5,759 nucleotides of DNA from an uncultured Oscillospiraceae bacterium. Lineage in GTDB: Bacteria > Bacillota > Clostridia > Oscillospirales > Oscillospiraceae. Of this stretch, positions 1-5,759 are shown piece by piece. The position numbers and the translations under genes are program-made. The stretch lies in the NCBI GenBank assembly GCA_905234005.1, contig CAJOFW010000099.1, positions 1 to 5,759 on the forward strand, written 5' to 3'. Within the stretch, counting starts at the first letter, position 1; the number at the start of each line of letters is the position of its first letter. The notes beneath the pieces are model-generated. The model searched no databases and had not been told where the DNA came from. It saw only the letters and a list, made by a program, of their open reading frames with translations.

Positions 1-435
1 GTGTTCATGGCCGGGGCGCTGCTCGGGCCGAAATACGGGGCGCTGTCCCAGGCGGCGTATGTGGCGCTGGGGCTTGTCGGCATCCCGGTGTTCACGGGCG
101 GCGGCGGGCCGATGTACGTGCTGCGGCCGACGTTCGGGTTCCTTTTGAGCTGCATCCCGGCGGCGTATGTCGTCGGGCGGCTGTGCCGTACGGAGGGCAC
201 GCCGGGCGTCGGACGCATCGCGGCCGCCTGCGCCGCCGGTCTCGGCGTGATCTACGCCGTCGGGCTGCCGTACATGGCGGCCATCGTGAACGGGTATCTC
301 GGCGCCGGCATGACCGCCCGTGAGATCGTCATGAGCGGCATGGTGCTGTTTCTCCCCTTCGACGCGCTGAAAATCGTTCTGACCGTCATCCTCGCAAGGG
401 TGCTTCTCCCCCGGATCAAAACCGTCACGGGATAG
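1..435 (+). CDS. bioY: BioY-type biotin transporter substrate-binding (S) component, 5'-truncated
   Basis: This is the C-terminal 144 residues of a BioY family membrane protein, the biotin-binding S component that works alone or with an energy-coupling (ECF) ATPase/transmembrane module to import biotin. The sequence shows the family's signature: AGALLGPKYGAL near residues 4-15, then GLVGIPVFTGGGG at 24-36, PTFGFL at 43-48, a GLGVIYAVGLPY helix around 80-91, and the closing LPFDALKIVL at 118-127, corresponding to the usual LPGDLLK segment. About four hydrophobic membrane segments are visible (roughly 1-30, 43-60, 72-96, 110-138). BioY proteins are normally about 180-200 residues, so some 40-50 N-terminal residues lie left of the window; the GTG at base 1 is an internal valine, not a start. 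It ends at TAG 433-435 and converges on the minus-strand operon through a shared terminator. No ecfA/ecfT or biotin synthesis genes are visible, so whether it uses a dedicated or shared ECF module is open. Confidence 0.88.
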   Translation: MFMAGALLGPKYGALSQAAYVALGLVGIPVFTGGGGPMYVLRPTFGFLLSCIPAAYVVGRLCRTEGTPGVGRIAAACAAGLGVIYAVGLPYMAAIVNGYLGAGMTAREIVMSGMVLFLPFDALKIVLTVILARVLLPRIKTVTG

Positions 436-447
436 AAACGCGTCATC

Positions 448-510
448 GCATCAAAAACCACCATCACGTCAAAAAACCATCGGGCCGTGTGTCCGATGGT
501 TTTTTGATGC
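448..510. terminator. Bidirectional intrinsic terminator between convergent bioY and the recJ-rel-dtd operon
   Basis: A perfect 15-bp inverted repeat occupies 469-483 (tcaaaaaaccatcgg) and 493-507 (ccgatggttttttga), with a 9-base loop. The A-tract of one arm pairs with the T-tract of the other, so a run of six U follows the GC-containing stem core on either strand: it can stop bioY transcripts rightward and the operon leftward. The hairpin starts 3 bases beyond the hydrolase stop codon and 33 bases beyond the bioY stop. A near-copy of the left arm (gcatcaaaaacca at 448-460) lies just outside and could also pair with the right arm (gcatcaaaaaacca read on the minus strand at 510-497), giving an alternative, longer hairpin. 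This accounts for nearly all of the 75-base gap. Confidence 0.88.
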
Positions 511-1128
511 TTATTTCAGCGCCTCGTTCGCGTAGCGGAGGTAGTAGTTGAAGCGGCGTTCGCGGCTGAGGGTGGTGCTGTCCATGTGGCCGGGGTAGAC
601 CTCGTAGTCGCCGGGGATGTCCGACAGACGCTTGAGGCTCCGCATCAGGACGGCCATGTCCCCGCCGGGCAGGTCGGTGCGGCCGCAGGAATCGCGGAAC
701 AGCGTGTCCCCGCAGAAGATCGCGTTCTCACAGATCAGGCACACGCCGCCCGGCGTGTGCCCCGGCGTCTCGATGACCCTGAACGTGAGGCCGCCGACGG
801 TGAAGGCGTCGCCCTCCCCGTACCAGATCGTGTCGTCGGGCGGGTTGAACGTGTAGCCGCTGTTCGATATGACCGCGTCCGCGTCCTTTCGGTTCATGCA
901 CAGGCGCGCCCCGGTGGCCTCGAGCACGGCGGCGGCGGCCATCGTGTGGTCGAAGTGGCCGTGGGTCAGGAAGACGTATTTCACCGTGAGCCGGTTCGAC
1001 TCGATGTAATCGAGGATCGTATTGGACTCGTCGCCGGGGTCGATGACGGCGCAGTCGAGGGTGTTTTCGTCGGTGACGACGTAGCAGTTCGTCTCGATCG
1101 GGCCGACGGTCAGGGTCTTGATCAGCAT
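511..1128 (-). CDS. MBL-fold metallo-hydrolase (glyoxalase II-like), 205 aa
   Basis: This is a small metallo-beta-lactamase-fold hydrolase with a complete dinuclear zinc site. The visible ligands are the THGHFDH motif (H56, H58, D60, H61), H124 in ETPGHTPG, the bridging D141 in FCGDTLF, and H181 in VYPGH. The N-terminal NCYVV (14-18) and IDPGD (29-33) segments are typical of the hydroxyacylglutathione hydrolase/YcbL-like branch. At 205 residues it matches the single-domain members and lacks the extra helical domain of true glyoxalase II, so the thioester or other substrate cannot be named; a cytoplasmic enzyme is expected because no signal peptide is seen. The ATG at 1128 is chosen because it starts the beta-strand beginning MLIKTLTVGPIETNCY and has an upstream AAAGGAG; the open frame continues further upstream only across dtd. 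It is the last gene of the operon, 5 bases after dtd, a neighbourhood common in Bacillota. It is followed immediately by the terminator. Confidence 0.9.
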   Translation of the reverse strand: MLIKTLTVGPIETNCYVVTDENTLDCAVIDPGDESNTILDYIESNRLTVKYVFLTHGHFDHTMAAAAVLEATGARLCMNRKDADAVISNSGYTFNPPDDTIWYGEGDAFTVGGLTFRVIETPGHTPGGVCLICENAIFCGDTLFRDSCGRTDLPGGDMAVLMRSLKRLSDIPGDYEVYPGHMDSTTLSRERRFNYYLRYANEALK

Positions 1129-1133
1129 GGTTG

Positions 1134-1580
1134 TTACAGCTCCTTTGTGTCGAGAAGTATCGTGAACGGGCCGTCGTTCTGGCTTCTGACCTGCATCTCC
1201 GCGCCGAAGACGCCGGTCTCCACATGAAAGCCGCGTTCGCGGCACAGGTCGATGACGGCCTCGTACAGCGGGATCGCGGTCTCCGGCCTCGCGGCCTCGG
1301 TAAAGCCGGGGCGGCGGCTGTGACAGTCCGCAAACAGCGTGAACTGGCTGATGATGAGAAGGTTCGCCGCGTTCGCCGCGACGGGGTTTAAGTTGATCTT
1401 GCCGGCCTCGTCCTCGAAAATACGCAGGCCGCATATCTTGTCGGCGATCTTCTCCGCCTGCGGCATGGCGTCGGACGCGTGGACGCCGAGCAGGACGAGA
1501 AAGCCGTTTCCAATCTCGCCGTGTATCGCGCCGTCGATCTCCACCGACGCGCTCTTCACACGCATGACGACTGCTCTCAT
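1134..1580 (-). CDS. dtd: D-aminoacyl-tRNA deacylase (Dtd), 148 aa
   Basis: The product removes D-amino acids (D-Tyr and others, also Gly from tRNA-Ala) mischarged onto tRNA, a cytoplasmic proofreading step in translation; the family acts as a homodimer. The protein covers the whole family: MRAVVMRVKSASVEI at the N-terminus, LRIFEDEAGKINLN at 52-65, the SQFTL motif at 78-82 with the conserved Thr81, VETGVFGAEMQV at 120-131, and NDGPFT at 135-140, which holds the Gly-Pro pair that projects into the partner's active site to exclude L-amino acids. Length is normal. The ATG at 1580 is preferred because Dtd normally begins with MRAVVxRV and because GGAGGAG lies 6 bases upstream; an in-frame ATG at 1640 would add 20 residues with no family similarity and has only a poor binding site. 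The loop after SQFTL is one residue shorter than usual. The gene follows rel and precedes the hydrolase. Confidence 0.95.
   Translation of the reverse strand: MRAVVMRVKSASVEIDGAIHGEIGNGFLVLLGVHASDAMPQAEKIADKICGLRIFEDEAGKINLNPVAANAANLLIISQFTLFADCHSRRPGFTEAARPETAIPLYEAVIDLCRERGFHVETGVFGAEMQVRSQNDGPFTILLDTKEL
1140..1146 (-). promoter_or_regulatory. Ribosome binding site of the MBL-fold hydrolase, inside the dtd 3' end
   Basis: On the minus strand the sequence reads AAAGGAG, 11 bases before the ATG at 1128. It is formed by the last sense codons of dtd (AAG GAG, coding Lys-Glu), so the site is translated through by ribosomes finishing dtd. It fixes the hydrolase start at 1128 and suggests coupled expression of the two genes. 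Confidence 0.75.
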
Positions 1581-1586
1581 GGCGGT

Positions 1587-1593
1587 CTCCTCC
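1587..1593 (-). promoter_or_regulatory. Ribosome binding site of dtd
   Basis: The minus strand reads GGAGGAG, ending 6 bases before the ATG at 1580. This near-perfect anti-16S match decides the dtd start in favour of 1580 over the upstream in-frame ATG at 1640, which is preceded by CCGGAAAA and has no comparable site. Confidence 0.85.
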
Positions 1594-1636
1594 GTGGTGA
1601 TATTCAGTGATTGGGTAAGCGTTGGTTTCGTGACGG

Positions 1637-3865
1637 TCATTTTTCCGGCGAGCCGGAGCGGACGATCTCCTTGAGATCGCGTATGCCCTGCAGACGGTTG
1701 ATGATGCCCTGCAGCTCGTCGCGGTCGTGTACGTCGAGCAGCACGACGGCGACGGTGACGCCCTTGCCGTTGTCGCGGGCGGAGAAGCTGCGGACGCGGG
1801 CGTTCAGGCTGTTGAGCGTCGTGGCGACGTCCATGACGAACGTGCCGCAGTTGCCGGATACAAGCCGCAGCTCGGCGGGGTAATACTCGTTCGTCTGCTC
1901 GGCCCAGCTCACACGGATCCAGCGTCCGGCGTCCTTTTCGTTGTTCGCGTCGCGTTTGTGGTTTACGCAGTCCTCACGGTGGATGGATATGCCGAGGCCG
2001 CGTGTGATATAGCCGATGATCGGGTCGCCCGGAACCGGTGTGCAGCACCGGGCGAACTTCACAAGGAAGTTGTCAAGCCCCTCGACGAGCACGCCCTCGA
2101 TGGATTTTGTGCGGCTGTGCTGGTGCTCCTCCTGGCTCTGGCGGCGCTCCGCCTTCTCCTGAATGCGCTCAAGCTCGGTCTTTCGCGGCGGGGCGTTGCG
2201 GCGTATCAGCTCGTCACGGATGCGTCCGGCGGCGTGGGCGGCGGTCATGCCGCCGTAGCCGATGGAGGCGTAGATGTCGTCGATCTCCCGGACGGCGAGA
2301 CGGTTGAGAATATACGGCTGGAGCTCCGGGTCCTCCATGTCCGCCATGGACAGACCGATGCGTTTTGCCTCCGCCTCGAACATGGCGAGACCGCGGCGGA
2401 TGTTGTCGTCCCTCTTTTCCCGTTTGAACCACTGCTTGATCTTCGACCGGGCCTCGCCGGACTGCGCGATGTTCAGCCAGTCCCGGCTCGGGCCGGCGGA
2501 GCTGTTCGAGGTGATGATATCGACGATGTCGCCGTTTTGCAGCTTGCAGGAGATGGGCACGATGCGGCCGTTCACCTTCGCGCCGGTCATGCGGTTGCCG
2601 ACGGCGGAGTGGATGGCGTAGGCGAAGTCGATCGGCGTCGCCCCGGCGGGCAGGCTCTTCACGTCGCCGTTCGGCGTGAAGACGAACACCTCGTCGTCGA
2701 ACATATCGACCTTGAGGTCGTGGCAGAAATCCGTCGCGTCGGAGTCCTGCTGCTTCTCAAGAAGCTGACGGATCCAGGCGAATTTTTCCTCGTCGCCCGT
2801 CTTGTGGCCGGCGGGGCCGGATTTGTATTTCCAGTGGGCGGCGACGCCGTACTCGGCGGTCATGTGCATGGCGATCGTGCGGATCTGAACCTCAAAGGGG
2901 ATGCCGTCGGCGCCGATGACCGTCGTGTGCAGGCTCTGGTAGCCGTTCGGCTTCGGCGTGGAGATGTAGTCCTTGAACCGGCCCGGCACGGGGCGGAACA
3001 TCTCGTGGATGATGCCGAGGACGTTGTAGCAGTCGGCGAGGTCGTCCACGATGACCCGGAACGCGCACAGGTCGAATATCTCCTCCATCGAGAGGTTCTG
3101 CGTGTACATCTTGCGGTAGATGCTGTAGAGGTGCTTGAGCCGGCCGTAGACCTTGCACTGGATGCCCTCTTCCTGCATACGGTTTTCGATCCGGGCCTCC
3201 ATGTCCACGATGAACTTCTGCATGATCTCGCTGCGCTGATCGAGCGTGCGCGTGATCTCCTGATAGCCGACGGGATCGAGGTACAGAAGCGACAGATCCT
3301 CCAGCTCGTCCTTGAGTCTCTCCATGCCGAGCCGGTGGGCGATGGGGGCGTAGATGTCCATCGTCTCACGGGATTTGGAGAGCTGCTTGTCCGGCGTCTG
3401 GAATTCCATCGTGCGCATGTTGTGGAGCCGGTCGGCGAGCTTGATCATGATGACGCGGATGTCCTTTGCCATCGCGATGAGCATTTTGCGCAGATTCTCC
3501 ATCTGCGCCTCCTCGACGGTGCTGTACTGCACACGCGTCAGCTTTGTGACGCCCTCGACAATCTCCGCGACCTCGTCGCCGAACGCCGCCGCAAGCTCCT
3601 CGTGCTTGACCGGGGTGTCCTCGAGCACGTCGTGCAAAAGGGCTGCGATGACGCCCTCGTCGTCCATGCCGAGCTGCGCCGCGATCGTCGCCGCGGCGAT
3701 CGTATGGGTGACGTAGGGCGAGCCGTCCTTGCGTTTCTGGTCTCCGTGGGCCTCGACGGCGTAGTCGAAGGCGCGGCGGATGCGCTCGATGTCCGCGTGG
3801 GGCACGTTCTCGAGCACGACGGTTCGAAACTCCCGAAAGGCCTCCTCGGGGGAAAAATCAATCAT
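1637..3865 (-). CDS. rel: Bifunctional (p)ppGpp synthetase/hydrolase Rel, 742 aa
   Basis: This is the long RelA/SpoT homologue that makes (p)ppGpp from ATP and GTP/GDP on starved ribosomes and also degrades it. Domains in order: an HD hydrolase at about 30-180 with intact metal ligands H54 (YVTH), H78-D79 (LLHDVLEDT) and D145 (LADRLHNMRT); a synthetase at about 230-350 with GRLKH (241-245), RFKDYISTPKPNGYQSLHTTV (296-316) and EVQIRT (325-330); TGS at about 391-452; a helical linker; a zinc-finger/CC region with C607-C608, H629 and C633; and a C-terminal ACT domain at about 662-738. Both catalytic halves look active, and the RFKD form (rather than the acidic form of RelA) is the one typical of bifunctional enzymes. 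Length equals the family norm. The ATG at 3865 has AGGAGGG 5 bases upstream and overlaps the recJ end (ATGATTGA), indicating translational coupling. The gene is often called relA in Bacillota. The ACT loop near 670-680 departs from the usual DRxGLL pattern. Confidence 0.97.
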   Translation of the reverse strand: MIDFSPEEAFREFRTVVLENVPHADIERIRRAFDYAVEAHGDQKRKDGSPYVTHTIAAATIAAQLGMDDEGVIAALLHDVLEDTPVKHEELAAAFGDEVAEIVEGVTKLTRVQYSTVEEAQMENLRKMLIAMAKDIRVIMIKLADRLHNMRTMEFQTPDKQLSKSRETMDIYAPIAHRLGMERLKDELEDLSLLYLDPVGYQEITRTLDQRSEIMQKFIVDMEARIENRMQEEGIQCKVYGRLKHLYSIYRKMYTQNLSMEEIFDLCAFRVIVDDLADCYNVLGIIHEMFRPVPGRFKDYISTPKPNGYQSLHTTVIGADGIPFEVQIRTIAMHMTAEYGVAAHWKYKSGPAGHKTGDEEKFAWIRQLLEKQQDSDATDFCHDLKVDMFDDEVFVFTPNGDVKSLPAGATPIDFAYAIHSAVGNRMTGAKVNGRIVPISCKLQNGDIVDIITSNSSAGPSRDWLNIAQSGEARSKIKQWFKREKRDDNIRRGLAMFEAEAKRIGLSMADMEDPELQPYILNRLAVREIDDIYASIGYGGMTAAHAAGRIRDELIRRNAPPRKTELERIQEKAERRQSQEEHQHSRTKSIEGVLVEGLDNFLVKFARCCTPVPGDPIIGYITRGLGISIHREDCVNHKRDANNEKDAGRWIRVSWAEQTNEYYPAELRLVSGNCGTFVMDVATTLNSLNARVRSFSARDNGKGVTVAVVLLDVHDRDELQGIINRLQGIRDLKEIVRSGSPEK

Positions 3866-5759
3866 AACGTCCCTCCTGTTCGTGGTACCGCCGCCACGCG
3901 GAGGACTGCATCAGATCGGCCTTCCCCTCCCGCAGCGTGAGGGTGATGGTCAGCTCGTCGTCCGCGTCCTGCAGGCTCGCGAGCGAGACCTCGGACAGCA
4001 CCCGCAGCCCGAGCGCGACCTTGGCCGGATGCAGGCTCGGCTCAAGCGTTCCGAGCGCCGACACGCTCAGCCGCGCCGGACAGCTCACCGTGAGCCGCCG
4101 CCACAGAACGGCAAGCTCCCTTCTGTTCATGCGAAGCCCCGGCGCGTCGCCGCCGTCCAGTACGCGGCGGCACACGATGCCGGGATTTGTCCGGCGCAGA
4201 GCCTGCATGAGAAGCTGCACGCTCCGCCGGCCCCGGTAGTCGCTGATCTGCGGGAAGAAGACAATGTCCGTCATGTCGCCGGGCCGGGCGGCGATCGTCT
4301 CGGCACGGCGGGAAAACCATACGGCCTCGTATACGACGCCGAATTTCTCAAACCGGAGGCTCGTATGCCGCCCGCCGCCGATGGACGTCACGGAGACGAG
4401 CCGCACGTCCGTCAGGCAGAAGCTCGGGCGGGGATTGCCCGCGCCGCACGGCTCGAGCACATCGAGGGATTCGACGCACTCGAGGGACAGAAGGTCCGGG
4501 TCGTCGATGAGGATATCCGGGTTCACGCCCTCGGTCTCCGTGGGCGGATGGGCTTTGTAACAGGCCGTGAACGCCTCACGAAAGGCGTCTATGTTCTGCC
4601 GGGTGATGTTGAGTCCGGCGGCGAGGGCGTGCCCGCCGAACGCCTCGAGGAGACTCCCGCAGGCGGACAGCGCGTCGAAGAGGTTGAACCCGCCGTAGCT
4701 CCGGCACGAGCCCTTGCCCCTGTCGCCCTCGAGCGATATCATGACCGCCGGGACGGCGTATGTCTCGCTGAGCCGGGACGCGGCGATGCCGATCACGCCC
4801 TGATGCCAGCCCTCGCCGGCGAGGACGATCGGGCCGTCCGGCTTTCGTCCGGCCAGCATCCGCTCCGCCTGCCGCCATATCTCGGCCTCGAGACGCTGGC
4901 GCTCGCGGTTCATATCGCACAGCTCGGCGGCGAGCCTCCGGGCGTTGGCCTGATCCCGCTCCAGCAGCAGGTCGGCCGCCCGGAACACGCGTCCAAGCCG
5001 TCCGGCGGCGTTGATACGCGGCGCGAGCGCAAAGCCGACGGTTGTCGCCGTGATGGGGCGATCGGCCACGCCGGCCTCGGCCAGCAGCGCCGCGAGACCG
5101 GGCCTCGGGTCGCGGCGGAGCTTGTCAAGGCCGATGCGGGTGATCTCGCGGTTTTCGTCCACGAGCGGCATCACGTCCGCGATCGTGCCGACGGCGACGA
5201 GGTCGGCGTAGCGCCGGAGCATGGCCGTCTCGTCCCCGCTCAGCGCGCAGACGAGCTTGAACGCCACGCCGACGCCGGCCAGCTCCCGCCCGCAAAACGC
5301 GCAGTCGGGCCGCTTGGGATCCACCACCGCGACGGCGGCGGGCAGCGCCGCCTGACACTCGTGGTGGTCGGTGATGATCATATCGACGCCGAGGGAGGCG
5401 GCGTAGTCGGTCTCCTCCACGGCGGTTATGCCGCAGTCGACCGTGATGATGAGCGTGACGTTTTTTTCGTGCAGTCTTCGGATCGCGTCGTTGTTGAGTC
5501 CATAGCCCTCGGCGATCCGGTCCGGGATGTATAGCTCGGTATTGAGTCCGATACCACGGAGATATTCGGTGAGAAGACAGGCGGAGGTTATGCCGTCCAC
5601 GTCGTAATCCCCGTAGACGGCCACTGTTTCGTTGTCCTGTCGGGCGCGTTCGATGCGGTCGACGGCGGCCCGCATATCGGTCAGCCGGAAGGGATCCTCC
5701 AGCGCCTGTGCCGCTCCGCCCGTGAATGCGGCGGCGGCCTCCGCCGTTGCCACGCCCCG
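3858..5759 (-). CDS. recJ: Single-stranded-DNA-specific exonuclease RecJ, N-terminally truncated by the window edge
   Basis: RecJ is a DHH-superfamily 5'-3' exonuclease on single-stranded DNA, used in recombination, mismatch and base-excision repair. Counting from the GTG codon at 5753, motifs run in order: YGDYDVDG (47-54), VDCGI (105-109), TDHH (128-131), the linker with NAAGR (248-252), the DHHA1 segment with GWHQGVIGI (315-323), GKGSCRS (346-352) and GGHALAAG (373-380), then an OB-fold region starting near EPCGAGNPRP (434-443). A further C-terminal region (about 540-631, ending with LMQSSAWRRYHE) resembles the extra tail of Bacillota RecJ. The frame is open through the right edge, reading Arg-Gly-Val-Ala-Thr-Ala-Glu, which fits the N-terminal RGIxTxEEAxxFL region of RecJ; so the GTG at 5753 is an internal valine and about 30-50 residues are missing. 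It is the first visible gene of the operon, overlaps rel by 8 bases, and lacks the apt gene that commonly follows it. Confidence 0.94.
   Translation of the reverse strand, partial: RGVATAEAAAAFTGGAAQALEDPFRLTDMRAAVDRIERARQDNETVAVYGDYDVDGITSACLLTEYLRGIGLNTELYIPDRIAEGYGLNNDAIRRLHEKNVTLIITVDCGITAVEETDYAASLGVDMIITDHHECQAALPAAVAVVDPKRPDCAFCGRELAGVGVAFKLVCALSGDETAMLRRYADLVAVGTIADVMPLVDENREITRIGLDKLRRDPRPGLAALLAEAGVADRPITATTVGFALAPRINAAGRLGRVFRAADLLLERDQANARRLAAELCDMNRERQRLEAEIWRQAERMLAGRKPDGPIVLAGEGWHQGVIGIAASRLSETYAVPAVMISLEGDRGKGSCRSYGGFNLFDALSACGSLLEAFGGHALAAGLNITRQNIDAFREAFTACYKAHPPTETEGVNPDILIDDPDLLSLECVESLDVLEPCGAGNPRPSFCLTDVRLVSVTSIGGGRHTSLRFEKFGVVYEAVWFSRRAETIAARPGDMTDIVFFPQISDYRGRRSVQLLMQALRRTNPGIVCRRVLDGGDAPGLRMNRRELAVLWRRLTVSCPARLSVSALGTLEPSLHPAKVALGLRVLSEVSLASLQDADDELTITLTLREGKADLMQSSAWRRYHEQEGRYD
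3871..3877 (-). promoter_or_regulatory. Ribosome binding site of rel, inside the recJ 3' end
   Basis: The minus strand reads AGGAGGG, 5 bases before the rel ATG at 3865. It lies within the final codons of recJ (coding Gln-Glu-Gly), so ribosomes terminating recJ at 3858 pass over it and finish 8 bases into rel. The match and spacing are close to ideal and fix the rel start. Confidence 0.88.

Noticed and set aside
1..3. GTG at base 1 as the start of bioY
   Set aside because: The residue aligns inside the family after the first membrane region, so it is an internal valine of a gene cut by the window.
586..1227. A 213-residue plus-strand frame over the hydrolase and dtd genes
   Set aside because: It is antisense to two well-identified genes, has no recognisable domain, and its composition is typical of a GC-rich shadow frame.
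511..1434. A 307-residue version of the MBL-fold hydrolase with a 102-residue N-terminal extension
   Set aside because: The extension runs over the dtd coding sequence in another frame and is Arg/Pro-rich noise; the ATG at 1128 has a ribosome binding site and matches the family N-terminus.
1727..3940. A 737-residue plus-strand open frame antisense to nearly all of rel
   Set aside because: Its codons pair in exact register with rel codons (its first base faces the rel third base), so it stays open simply because rel avoids TTA, CTA and TCA codons, as expected in a GC-rich genome. The translation is a low-complexity mix of V, D, R, A, H and L without any recognisable domain, whereas the rel strand encodes a complete known protein.
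3780..5534. A 584-residue plus-strand open frame antisense to recJ
   Set aside because: The same in-register mirror effect: it ends only where recJ uses a rare CTA leucine codon (5532-5534). It shows no domain or good start signal.
5751..5753. GTG at 5753 as the true start of recJ
   Set aside because: The frame stays open to the window edge and the residues before it (Arg-Gly) continue the RecJ N-terminal pattern; no Shine-Dalgarno can be assessed and RecJ normally has a further N-terminal segment.

Overview
The window is GC-rich and densely coding, with strong Shine-Dalgarno sites and a gene order (recJ, rel, dtd, metallo-beta-lactamase-fold hydrolase) familiar from Bacillota. Together with a bifunctional Rel-type ppGpp enzyme and a RecJ carrying the long C-terminal region seen in Gram-positives, this suggests a high-GC member of the Clostridia (Oscillospirales or Christensenellales-like). 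That placement is an inference from gene order and protein character, not from a marker tree.

Layout: bases 1-435 (+) hold the 3' part of a bioY-type biotin transporter gene whose start lies off the left edge. Bases 436-510 are the convergent intergenic gap, filled mostly by a bidirectional hairpin terminator. Everything to the right is on the minus strand and reads leftward as one compact operon: recJ (3858 to beyond 5759, start cut off by the window edge), rel (1637-3865, overlapping the recJ end by 8 bases), dtd (1134-1580, 56 bases after rel) and an MBL-fold hydrolase (511-1128, 5 bases after dtd). Each internal gene has its own good ribosome binding site. No promoter is visible; the operon promoter must lie right of the window.

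Functionally the operon joins DNA repair (RecJ single-strand exonuclease), the stringent response (Rel, making and degrading (p)ppGpp), translation quality control (D-aminoacyl-tRNA deacylase) and a glyoxalase II-like hydrolase of unknown substrate. BioY belongs to an unrelated, convergently transcribed unit for biotin uptake. All catalytic motifs I could check are intact.

I found no mobile element, CRISPR array, RNA gene or evidence of a new system; this is an ordinary housekeeping region. The points worth a second look are small: a terminator with a duplicated arm, an ATGA junction giving dtd an alternative upstream start, the absence of apt between recJ and rel, a diverged ACT-domain loop in Rel and a shortened active-site-proximal loop in Dtd.
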